Below, in pieces: positions 1-6,595 of a stretch of DNA of 41,903 bases. Below the pieces are notes generated by a model. That model made no database searches. It worked only from the letters and a program-made list of their open reading frames with translations, and was not told the origin of the DNA. The stretch comes from an uncultured Oscillospiraceae bacterium (GTDB taxonomy: Bacteria > Bacillota > Clostridia > Oscillospirales > Oscillospiraceae), in the NCBI GenBank assembly GCA_947624385.1, contig CANQJZ010000020.1:1-41903 (forward strand), in the 5' to 3' direction. Position 1 is the first letter of the stretch, and every line of letters starts with the position of its first letter. The translations under genes were made by a program, and so were the position numbers.

Positions 1-657
1 CACAACGCCCTGCACGCCTTCGCCCACGCGGACGGCAACTATCACCTGATGGGCTGCATGCTCTCCGCCGCCAGCTGCAACAAGTGGTGGATGGACGACA
101 TCATCGGCACTACCGATTACGCCGCCGAGCAGACGGCCATTACGGACGAGAAGCTGGGCACGAACCACGTGCTCTTCCTGCCCTATCTGATGGGCGAGCG
201 CAGCCCCATCAACGACACCGACGCCAGGGGCTGCTTCGTGGGCCTGACCATGGACAACACCCGGGCCGACATGACCCAGGCGGTCTTGGAGGGCGTGGCT
301 TTCGGCATTCGGGACTGTCTGGAAGTGGCCCGGTCGCTGGGCGTGGACGTGAAAACCAGCCGTATCTGCGGCGGCGGGGCCAAAAGCCCCCTGTGGCGGA
401 AGATCGTCGCCAACGTGTGCGGCCTGACTCTGGAGCGCATCGAGTCCGAGGAAGGACCGGGCTACGGCGGGGCCATTTTGGCGGCGGTGGCATGCGGCGA
501 GTACGCCTCCGTGCAGGAGGCCGCCGGCAAGCTGGTGAAGGTCGTGGGCACAGAAGAGCCGGACCCGGCCATTGCCGCCCGGTATGAGGAACAGTATCGG
601 AAGTTCCGGAAGATATACCCCGCGCTGAAAGATGTGTTCCCGGCGCTGAACGGCTGA
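1..657 (+). CDS. xylB: FGGY-family sugar kinase, xylulokinase-like (5' partial)
   Basis: C-terminal 218 codons of an FGGY carbohydrate kinase; the start lies before the window, and frame 1 is open from base 1. FGGY kinases phosphorylate a ketose (xylulose, ribulose, fuculose) in the cytoplasm after an isomerase step. Visible signatures are HAFAHADGNYHLMG at the start, PYLMGERSPINDTDARG (the conserved ERSPxxDxxARG block of xylulokinases), and the ATP-site block ICGGGAKSPLWRKIVANV. The gene sits 38 bp before a DUF4867 gene and the isomerase gene, so it is probably the kinase of one isomerase-kinase pathway. The family is certain and xylulokinase is the best match, but the real substrate could be L-fuculose or L-ribulose given the downstream isomerase. 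Confidence 0.88.
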   Translation, partial: HNALHAFAHADGNYHLMGCMLSAASCNKWWMDDIIGTTDYAAEQTAITDEKLGTNHVLFLPYLMGERSPINDTDARGCFVGLTMDNTRADMTQAVLEGVAFGIRDCLEVARSLGVDVKTSRICGGGAKSPLWRKIVANVCGLTLERIESEEGPGYGGAILAAVACGEYASVQEAAGKLVKVVGTEEPDPAIAARYEEQYRKFRKIYPALKDVFPALNG

Positions 658-695
658 GAGCCGTGGCGATAAATAGACAAAAGGAAGGAGAGCCT

Positions 696-1331
696 ATGAA
701 GATCGTATCGGTCTATGACCCCGCCTTCGCGCCCTACGGCAAGGTGTTGGCCGGCTATGACACCACCTGCCTCGTGAAGGCCATGGGGACCATCCCCCTG
801 CCGGAGAACGGCACCGCCTACGAGCCCAGCATCCCCGCGCTGGAGGCCACCTGCCTTTACGGGCAGTTCCAGAACAACGCCTACGGCGGCATGCCGGTGC
901 AGCTGGGCATGTGCTGGGGCCGGAACACCAGGCTGAACTGCCTGGAATACCACCGGGACAGCGAGGTGAACATCGGCGAGGGAGATTTTATCCTGCTGGT
1001 GGCCAAAGAGGACGACATCGTGGACGGCGTGCTGGATACGGGGAAGGTGAAAGCGTTCAAGGCCCCCGGCGGCGTGCCCGTGGAGGTTTACGCCACCACG
1101 CTGCACTACGCCCCCTGCCAGACGGCCAAGGACGGCTTTTTCCGGGTGTGCGTGGTCCTGCCCAAGGGGACCAACGGTCCCAGGCCGGCCATCGAGGCCA
1201 AAAACGACGAGGACAAGGCCCTGTGGGCCTGCAACAAGTGGCTGCTGGCCCATCCGGACAGCGCCGAGGCCGCCCAGGGGGCCGCGATCGGTCTGCGGGG
1301 CGAAAACATAGATATTGCCGCCGATTTATAA
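696..1331 (+). CDS. DUF4867 family protein
   Basis: 211-residue soluble protein with no signal peptide or membrane segment. I recognise it as DUF4867, a family usually found beside sugar isomerases and FGGY kinases in Firmicutes, as here. The central segment (LEYHRDSEVNIGEGDFILL, then KAFKAPGGVPVEVYATTLHY) has the look of a cupin-like beta barrel: a His/Glu cluster, a Gly-Pro turn and a late His. A mutarotase or ketose-processing role is therefore conceivable, but that is inference. The start is the ATG at 696 behind AAGGAAGGAG. A GTG at 663 in frame is rejected because it has no ribosome site. It lies 24 bp before the isomerase gene, in the same operon. Confidence 0.75.
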   Translation: MKIVSVYDPAFAPYGKVLAGYDTTCLVKAMGTIPLPENGTAYEPSIPALEATCLYGQFQNNAYGGMPVQLGMCWGRNTRLNCLEYHRDSEVNIGEGDFILLVAKEDDIVDGVLDTGKVKAFKAPGGVPVEVYATTLHYAPCQTAKDGFFRVCVVLPKGTNGPRPAIEAKNDEDKALWACNKWLLAHPDSAEAAQGAAIGLRGENIDIAADL

Positions 1332-1355
1332 GCGGCGGGAAAGGAGAATAAAATT

Positions 1356-2834
1356 ATGTTAACTAACATCCCTGTGGTAAAGCTGGGCATCGTGGCGGTG
1401 AGCCGGGACTGCTTCCCCATCGAGCTGAGCCAGCGTCGGCGCAAGGCCATCGTGGAGGCGTACAAGGGCGAGATCTACGAGTGCCCGGTGACGGTGGAGA
1501 ACGAGAAGGACATGCTGGCCGCGGTCGAGGACGTGAACAAAGCCGGGTGCAACGCCCTGGCGGTGTTCCTTGGAAACTTCGGTCCGGAGACGCCGGAGAC
1601 CCTGATCGCCAAAAACTTCGACGGTCCCTGTATGTACGTGGCGGCGGCCGAGGGCGACGGCGACATGATCAACGGCCGGGGCGACGCTTTCTGCGGCATG
1701 CTGAACTGCTCCTATAACCTGGGCATGCGGCATCTCAAGGCATACATCCCCGAGTACCCGGTGGGTACGGCGGAGGAGCTGGCGGAAAAGATCGGCGGGT
1801 TCATCCCCATCGCCCGGGCCATTTTGGGCCTGAAGGACCTGAAGATCATCACCTTCGGCCCCCGGCCTCAGGACTTCTTCGCCTGCAACGCGCCCATCAA
1901 GGGCCTGTACGAGCTGGGCGTGGAGGTGGAGGAAAACTCCGAGCTGGACCTGCTGGTCAGCTACAAGGCCCACGCCGGCGACGAGCGCATCGAGGGCGTG
2001 TGCAAGGAGATGGCCGCCGAGATGGGCGAGGGCAAGTATTATCCCGACCTGCTGGCCCGGATGGCCCAGTTCGAGCTGACGCTGCTGGATTGGGCGGAGG
2101 CCCACAAGGGCGCACGGAAGTACGTGGCGTTTGCCGACAAGTGCTGGCCCGCGTTCCCGGAGGCGTTCGGGTTTGAGCCTTGTTATGTAAACTCCCGCCT
2201 GGCAAGCCGGGGCATCCCCGTGTCCTGCGAGGTGGACATCTACGGCGCGCTCAGCGAGTACATCGGCATGTGCGTGTCCGGGGATACCGTGACGCTGCTG
2301 GACATCAACAACTCCGTGCCCAAGTACATCTACGACGAGGACGGCATTGAAAAGCTGGGGTACAAGCTGACCGACACGTTCATGGGCTTCCACTGCGGCA
2401 ATACGCCCGAGTGCAAGCTGTGTTCCAGCCGGGCGGTGAAGTATCAACTGATACAGCACCGGCTGTTGGAGCCCAAGGGGTCCGAGCCCGACTTCACCCG
2501 TGGGACGCTGGAGGGCGACATCGCCGCCGGGGACATCACGTTCTATCGGCTCCAGTGCGACAGCGAGGGGACCCTGCGGGCCTACATCGCCCAGGGCGAG
2601 GTCCTGGACGTGCCCACCCGGAGCTTCGGCGGCATCGGCATCTTCGCCATCCCGGAGATGGGGCGGTTCTACCGCCACGTGCTGATTCAGAAGCGGTACC
2701 CGCATCATGGCGCGGTGGCTTTCGGCCACTACGGCAAGGAGCTGTTCGAGGTGTTCAAGCTGCTGGGCGTTTGCGACATCGCCTACAACCAGCCAAAATC
2801 CCTGCCCTACCCCACGGAAAATCCCTGGGGCTGA
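1356..2834 (+). CDS. L-fucose/L-arabinose isomerase family protein
   Basis: 492-residue cytoplasmic aldose-ketose isomerase. The N-terminal Rossmann-like part (VKLGIVAVSRDCFP, later NALAVFLGNFGPETPE) and the C-terminal part (FMGFHCGNTPECKL, RSFGGIGIFAIPEMGRFYRH, YPHHGAVAFGHYGKEL) match the L-fucose/L-arabinose isomerase fold. The family uses Mn2+ and a Glu/Asp pair; exact ligands cannot be assigned here without an alignment. The start ATG at 1356 follows AAAGGAGAATAAAATT. Last gene of the FGGY kinase-DUF4867-isomerase operon, closed by a strong terminator at 2883. The substrate is undetermined: L-fucose, D-arabinose and L-arabinose are all possible, and a kinase annotated near xylulokinase does not settle it. 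Confidence 0.85.
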   Translation: MLTNIPVVKLGIVAVSRDCFPIELSQRRRKAIVEAYKGEIYECPVTVENEKDMLAAVEDVNKAGCNALAVFLGNFGPETPETLIAKNFDGPCMYVAAAEGDGDMINGRGDAFCGMLNCSYNLGMRHLKAYIPEYPVGTAEELAEKIGGFIPIARAILGLKDLKIITFGPRPQDFFACNAPIKGLYELGVEVEENSELDLLVSYKAHAGDERIEGVCKEMAAEMGEGKYYPDLLARMAQFELTLLDWAEAHKGARKYVAFADKCWPAFPEAFGFEPCYVNSRLASRGIPVSCEVDIYGALSEYIGMCVSGDTVTLLDINNSVPKYIYDEDGIEKLGYKLTDTFMGFHCGNTPECKLCSSRAVKYQLIQHRLLEPKGSEPDFTRGTLEGDIAAGDITFYRLQCDSEGTLRAYIAQGEVLDVPTRSFGGIGIFAIPEMGRFYRHVLIQKRYPHHGAVAFGHYGKELFEVFKLLGVCDIAYNQPKSLPYPTENPWG

Positions 2835-2882
2835 GTGGGAAACAAAGCAAACTGCAAAGCATTTAAGCAATTAAGACAAGCG

Positions 2883-2910
2883 GCGGATGGTGCTGAGATG
2901 CACCATCCGC
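2883..2910 (+). terminator. Rho-independent terminator of the sugar operon
   Basis: Perfect 11-bp stem GCGGATGGTGC / GCACCATCCGC with a 6-nt loop, followed by a U-rich but interrupted tail (TGTCCGTTGTTCTGTT). It is 48 bp after the isomerase stop codon. Confidence 0.8.
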
Positions 2911-2938
2911 TGTCCGTTGTTCTGTTCCAATTCTGTAA

Positions 2939-2974
2939 GACAGTTTCCCGATTTTTCGGGTCCTGTCATTTTTT
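2939..2974 (+). terminator. second terminator just upstream of the leader promoter
   Basis: Hairpin GACAG-ttt-CCCGA / TCGGG-tc-CTGTC followed directly by ATTTTTT. It ends immediately before the -35 box at 2977. With the terminator at 2883 it insulates the BspA leader from read-through. Confidence 0.65.
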
Positions 2975-2976
2975 GC

Positions 2977-3005
2977 TTGCGTTACACCGAACAATGCGCT
3001 ACAAT
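2977..3005 (+). promoter_or_regulatory. sigma-A promoter of the first BspA-type gene, with 17-bp-spaced direct repeats
   Basis: -35 TTGCGT (2977-2982), 17-bp spacer, -10 TACAAT (3000-3005); predicted start near A3012. TGCGTTACA at 2978 and TGCGCTACA at 2995 form a direct repeat of 17-bp period covering both boxes. The promoter is conserved almost base for base before the second BspA-type gene at 25664. Confidence 0.75.
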
Positions 3006-3011
3006 AGGCAT

Positions 3012-3298
3012 ACGAGGTAAACAAAAGGCGGGACTTGGAGCGCGCCAACACTCCAAGCCCCTATGCAGGAGTCACCCCTCCCACACAGCAGGATAAACTG
3101 CGCCGGACCCATTATACCCGTAACCCCCTGTTTTTACAAGGACGGGTTATATGGGGGCAGTGCTGTCGTTCCACGGTGTAGGGAAGTTTCCCTGCGCCGT
3201 CTTTTGTTTGTCTCGGTGGGAAGGTCCGCGGGCGGGCGAAACCCCCGCCCCGGACCCGACTGCCGGGAAACAATTTAAGAAAGGAACGGTATGGCACT
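3012..3298 (+). promoter_or_regulatory. structured 5' leader RNA, copy 1 (candidate cis-regulatory RNA)
   Basis: About 287 nt of untranslated leader, strongly conserved with 25699-25990 although the intervening genes are unrelated. In order it holds: an upstream hairpin GGG-a-CTTGGAG / CTCCAAG-CCC (3030-3060), whose copy 2 counterpart is CGTGAGG / CCTCACG; a conserved CTATGCAGGAGTC block; CACAGCAGGAT and GCGCCGGACCCATTATACC; a terminator-like hairpin (3173-3200, then CTTTTGTTTG); a GC-rich hairpin (3223-3256); and the ribosome site AAAGGA. Three of seven pairs in the first stem change in a compensatory way between the copies, so the structure is selected at RNA level. I do not recognise it as GEMM, THF, cobalamin, FMN or any other riboswitch class I know. 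Confidence 0.65.
3173..3209 (+). terminator. internal attenuator-like hairpin in leader copy 1
   Basis: Stem of up to 13 bp, ACGG-UGU-AGGGAA with UUCCCU-GCG-CCGU (two G-U pairs), followed by CTTTTGTTTG. It lies about 160 nt after the predicted transcription start and about 90 nt before the start codon. It would stop transcription unless an alternative fold forms. Confidence 0.55.
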
Positions 3299-6094
3299 AT
3301 GGCAAAGCGCGGTCTATGCATTCTCTTGGCGCTGGCGACGCTCTTTTCCCTGAGCGCCCCAGCGTTCGCGGAGGAAGAGCCGGTTGCAACTGAGGAACCG
3401 GTTGTAACGGAAGAGCCCGCGGAGACGGCGGAAGTCGTTGAAACGGAGGAAGAACCGGTCGCTGAACCGGAAGAAGTAGTGGAGGAAGAAGAGTCGGAAC
3501 CGGAAACAGCGGCGGATACGCCTGGCACCGTAGGTATTTTGTCCTGGTCCTATGCGGATGGGGTCCTGACGATTTCCGGAAACGGACCGATACCGGACTT
3601 TGGCGACTATGGGAGTTGGATGGGAGCGCCGTGGTCCAGTTATAACAATGAAATAGTCAGAGTTGACATTGGGGAAGGTGTGACCAGAATTGGCAACGGG
3701 GCCTTTCGCCCGATGCCAAACCTGGCCAGCGTGGCTATTCCAGAGAGCGTTCAAAGCATCGGCAACGCAGCTTTTGCCGCTACTAAAATAAGCAGCATCG
3801 AAATTCCGGACAATGTTTCCAGCATTGGCACAGATGCTTTTCGTAACTGCACCAGTTTGACACGTTTAGCCTTGCCAGCTAGTTTAGTCAGTATCAGCGC
3901 AGGAATGTTTCAAGATTGTTCTCGCCTGACAAGCGTTACCATTCCTGACTCTGTTACGGACATAGGGGCATACGCTTTCATAAACTGCGCCGCCCTCACG
4001 GACGTTGTCATCCCAGGTCATGTAACTAGCATCGGATACGAGGCGTTTTGGAACTGCTCGTTGCTGCCCAGCGTGACGATACCGGGCAGCGTGACCACCA
4101 TCGGGACCTATGCATTTTGTGGTTGTAAAAAGCTGGCCAAAGTTACCTTCTCGGAAGGCCTTCAGACCATGGGAGATCGGGTGTTTCAGTCCTGCGAAAG
4201 CTTGACTTCCATTGCCCTGCCAAACGGTCTGACCAGCATGGGCGAATACGCGTTCACCTCTTGCACCAGCCTGGCCAGCGCCATCATCCCCGACACGCTG
4301 AACGCCATCGGCGAGGGAACATTCTATAATTGCGCAAGCCTGACCAGCATCGACATCCCCGGCAGTGTCCTCAGCATCGGGGAAAATGCGTTTTCGGGTT
4401 GCAGCAGACTGGCCAGCGTGACGTTGCATGACGGTCTGAAAAACCTTGGCTCCAATGCATTTCAGAATTGTTCAAAGCTGACGCGGATCGCCCTGCCCAG
4501 CGGCGTGCTCAGCATTGGGGCCTACACATTCAGTGGCTGCGGCGCGCTGGCAAGCGTGACGATACCCGATACCGTGACAAGCATTGGCGGATTGGCCTTT
4601 TGTCAATGTAAGGCCCTTGCCAGTGTCACCATCCCCGGCAGCGTGACCAGCATCGGAAACCAGGCGTTCGATCGCTGCGCGGCTCTGACCAGCGCGGTCA
4701 TCTCCGAGGGCGTGACCAGCATTGGCAATTCGGCATTCAATGATTGTGACAATCTAATAGCTGTATCTATCCCTGGTACTGTTGTCAGCGTAGGTACTTA
4801 TGCCTTTAAGGGCTGTGAAAAGCTCGCCAGTGTGACGCTGGCAGAGGGCGTGGTTTCCCTGGGCGAATATGCCTTTGCCGCCTGTCCCAGTTTAAAGAGT
4901 ATCACAATTCCCGCCAGCCTTGCCAGCATTGGGAAGAGCGCGTTTGGTGAATGGCAGTCTGGCTGCACATCTATGACGGCGTTCTATGTGGCCGACGGCA
5001 ATCCGGTCTACTCCGCGGCCAACGGCGCGCTGCTGGACGCGGCCGGGACTACGCTTATCACCGTGCCTCAGGGCATGAGCGGCACATTCGTCATCCCCGA
5101 CGGCGTGACGGAGATCAACGCCGACGCTTTTGATGGTTGTGGCAAGATCACCGGCGTAGACGTTCCCGAGAGCGTTCTGGCCCTGCCAAACAATGTGTTT
5201 TCGGATTGCAGCGTGACGACGCTGATCGTGAGAGGCACTGCCTGTACGCTCAACTCAACAGGGGTCAGCAGCCGTGCGGTCGTCTATGGCGTCGCGGGTT
5301 CCACAGCGGAGGAATATGCCAAGTCGAAGAATTTGACCTTCAAGACACTTGAGGAACTGAACCCCGAACCTACCGCTACCCCCGAGCCTACGGCGGAGCC
5401 TACCCCCGAACCTACGGCAGAACCGACGGCGGAGCCTAAGCCCACGGCCACGCCGGAACCAACGGCCACGCCTACGCCCAAGCCGACGGCGACGCCCAAG
5501 CCCACCAATACCCCCGTGCCCACGGCCACGCCTAAGCCGCAGTTGGCCGCGCCGACGGTGAAGATCGAAAAGGTTTCTACGGGCATCAAGGTAAGCTGGA
5601 ACAAGGTCGCCGGTTCGCCGCGGTATATGGTGTATTACAAGGAAGGTAACGGCGGGTGGAAGAAGATAGGGACCACGACCAGCACGACGTATACCAGGGC
5701 GGCGAAATATCTGAAAAATGGCGTGACGTATCAGTTCACAGTGCGGTGCTGTGCCAATGATAAGAAGACTATGCTCGGGCCGTATAAGGCGAGTAATAGT
5801 TTGAAGTACGTCGGCCAGCTTGCCGCGCCCACGGTGAAGATAGCGAAAGTGGCCGGGGGAATCAAAGTGTCTTGGAATAAGATCGCAGGTTCGCCGCGGT
5901 ATATGGTGTATTACAAGGAGAACGGCGGGAGCTGGAAGAAGATCGGGACCACGACTTCCACCACCTACACGCGTGCGGCGAAGTATCTCAAAAATGGCGT
6001 GACGTACCAGTTCACGGTGCGGTGCTGTGAGAATGATAAAAAGACGCTGCTGGGGCCGTATAAGGCGAGTAATAGTTTGAAGTATACGAAATAA
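3299..6094 (+). CDS. BspA-type leucine-rich-repeat surface protein with two C-terminal FN3 domains
   Basis: 931-residue exported protein. Residues 1-24 are a signal peptide (cleavage after SAPAFA), and about 25-70 are a Glu/Pro/Val-rich acidic stalk. About 75-640 carry a long run of ~23-residue BspA-type repeats of the form SVTIPDSVTSIGxxAFxxC (LRR_5 family). About 690-747 are a Pro/Thr/Ala/Glu-Lys linker. Residues 748-839 and 840-931 are two near-identical fibronectin type III-like modules, each starting LAAPTVKI and ending in SNSLKY. No LPxTG motif or membrane anchor is seen, so it is secreted or held non-covalently. The start is the ATG at 3299; an out-of-frame ATG at 3291 is closer to the AAGGAA site (see findings). 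BspA-type proteins commonly bind host or matrix proteins; a role here is inference. The C-terminal half is shared with the gene at 25991. Confidence 0.88.
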   Translation: MAKRGLCILLALATLFSLSAPAFAEEEPVATEEPVVTEEPAETAEVVETEEEPVAEPEEVVEEEESEPETAADTPGTVGILSWSYADGVLTISGNGPIPDFGDYGSWMGAPWSSYNNEIVRVDIGEGVTRIGNGAFRPMPNLASVAIPESVQSIGNAAFAATKISSIEIPDNVSSIGTDAFRNCTSLTRLALPASLVSISAGMFQDCSRLTSVTIPDSVTDIGAYAFINCAALTDVVIPGHVTSIGYEAFWNCSLLPSVTIPGSVTTIGTYAFCGCKKLAKVTFSEGLQTMGDRVFQSCESLTSIALPNGLTSMGEYAFTSCTSLASAIIPDTLNAIGEGTFYNCASLTSIDIPGSVLSIGENAFSGCSRLASVTLHDGLKNLGSNAFQNCSKLTRIALPSGVLSIGAYTFSGCGALASVTIPDTVTSIGGLAFCQCKALASVTIPGSVTSIGNQAFDRCAALTSAVISEGVTSIGNSAFNDCDNLIAVSIPGTVVSVGTYAFKGCEKLASVTLAEGVVSLGEYAFAACPSLKSITIPASLASIGKSAFGEWQSGCTSMTAFYVADGNPVYSAANGALLDAAGTTLITVPQGMSGTFVIPDGVTEINADAFDGCGKITGVDVPESVLALPNNVFSDCSVTTLIVRGTACTLNSTGVSSRAVVYGVAGSTAEEYAKSKNLTFKTLEELNPEPTATPEPTAEPTPEPTAEPTAEPKPTATPEPTATPTPKPTATPKPTNTPVPTATPKPQLAAPTVKIEKVSTGIKVSWNKVAGSPRYMVYYKEGNGGWKKIGTTTSTTYTRAAKYLKNGVTYQFTVRCCANDKKTMLGPYKASNSLKYVGQLAAPTVKIAKVAGGIKVSWNKIAGSPRYMVYYKENGGSWKKIGTTTSTTYTRAAKYLKNGVTYQFTVRCCENDKKTLLGPYKASNSLKYTK

Positions 6095-6101
6095 GATTTT
6101 T

Positions 6102-6126
6102 GGGCGCGGCAAAAGCCGCGCCCTTT
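6102..6126 (+). terminator. terminator of the first BspA-type gene
   Basis: GGGCGCGGC-aaaa-GCCGCGCCC followed by TTT, 8 bp after the stop codon. The terminator after the second BspA-type gene is the same element with a compensatory change (GGGCGCGTC / GACGCGCCC). Confidence 0.8.
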
Positions 6127-6191
6127 CTCTCCCTCAGTCGCCGCCGAAAGGCGGCGACAGCCCCCTCGTCAGAGGGGGCCTTTGAATAAGG
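6127..6191. repeat. two-hairpin intergenic repeat (type A)
   Basis: CTCTCCCTCA, then hairpin GTCGCCGCCgaaaGGCGGCGAC, then hairpin GCCCCCTCgtcaGAGGGGGC, then CTTTGAATAAGG. The same layout recurs at 6537, 27400 and 32756 with a different inner stem each time. Confidence 0.75.
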
Positions 6192-6219
6192 AAGAAGATT
6201 TAAAATATCTCTCCCATCC

Positions 6220-6248
6220 TTGACAAGGGGATGGGAGAGGGATATAAT
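6220..6248 (+). promoter_or_regulatory. perfect consensus sigma-A promoter of a small RNA
   Basis: TTGACA (6220-6225), 17-bp spacer, TATAAT (6243-6248); predicted start near A6255. It is the best promoter in the window, and no protein-coding gene lies downstream on this strand until 8470. Confidence 0.8.
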
Positions 6249-6254
6249 AAGGGT

Positions 6255-6344
6255 ACAGAAGAGGCGCCGACGTAAGCGGTCAGCCCTTTATTTGCGGTGA
6301 GAAATAACCGCCCTAAGGACCACCAGGGCGGTTACTTCTTTTTT
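6255..6344 (+). ncRNA. candidate type I antitoxin RNA (~90 nt)
   Basis: Transcript predicted from the consensus promoter to a terminator AACCGCCCT-(10)-AGGGCGGTT followed by CTTCTTTTTT. Its 3' end runs antisense through the stop and C-terminal codons of a tiny hydrophobic ORF on the minus strand (6332-6412). This geometry (strong promoter, short RNA, convergent overlap with the end of a ~30-residue membrane peptide) is that of Fst/TxpA-type and 'putative holin-like toxin' type I systems in Firmicutes. Identification is by pattern only. Confidence 0.5.
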
Positions 6345-6412
6345 GCCTGTATGAACAGGCTTATGATGCCGATTATGACATGGACGGCCCCCTTGTGAAA
6401 GGGGGCTGTCAT
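6332..6412 (-). pseudogene. remnant of a small hydrophobic type I toxin, 5' end replaced by a repeat
   Basis: The minus-strand reading frame ends VIIGIISLFIQAKKK and a TAA stop: a hydrophobic helix followed by a lysine tail, like the C-terminus of holin-like/Fst-type toxins of about 30 residues. Upstream, the sequence becomes the intergenic repeat starting at 6383. An ATG supplied by the repeat (6410-6412) would give a 26-residue peptide beginning MTAPFHKGAVH, with no ribosome site visible. I infer that insertion or rearrangement of the repeat removed the native start. The antisense RNA and its promoter look intact. Confidence 0.4.
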
Positions 6413-6510
6413 GCGTCAGCATGACTGGGGGATTGGCGTGTATCTTACAGCAATCCCCCCGTGCCGCCATCCGGCGGCCCACCCCCCTTTAACAAGGGGG
6501 GCTTTCAAAG
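6383..6510. repeat. long composite palindromic repeat (type B)
   Basis: Hairpins in series: GCCCCCTTgtgaAAGGGGGC, TGTCATGCgtcaGCATGACTG, then GGGGGATTG paired with CAATCCCCC across ~15 nt, GCCGCCatccGGCGGC, and CCCCCCTTtaacAAGGGGGG. Closely similar elements occur at 14929, 20801, 36159 and 37866. Confidence 0.75.
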
Positions 6511-6536
6511 CGGAAATAATAAAATTCTCTCCCTCA

Positions 6537-6590
6537 GTCAGCGCCAGAGGCGCTGACAGCCCCCTCGTCAGAGGGGACCTTTGAATAAGG
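6537..6590. repeat. two-hairpin intergenic repeat (type A)
   Basis: CTCTCCCTCA, hairpin GTCAGCGCCagaGGCGCTGAC, hairpin CCCCTCgtcaGAGGGG, then CTTTGAATAAGG. It ends 6 bp before the stop codon of the minus-strand gene at 6596 and may serve as its terminator. Confidence 0.75.
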
Positions 6591-6595
6591 TATAG

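Noticed and set aside
3012-3298. Leader considered as a c-di-GMP (GEMM), THF, cobalamin, FMN or ydaO-type riboswitch
   Set aside because: None of the conserved core strings of these classes could be found in either copy.
3151-3393. Possible conserved leader peptide starting MGAVLSFHGVGKFPC in both BspA leaders (also 25841)
   Set aside because: The shared residues follow from near-identical RNA. The frame runs into the surface-protein frame in copy 2 but out of it in copy 1, and neither has a ribosome site.
3750-5200. Regularly spaced repeats in the first BspA-type gene, considered as a CRISPR-like array
   Set aside because: They are in-frame, degenerate ~69-bp units encoding LRR_5 repeats, without constant direct repeats or unique spacers.
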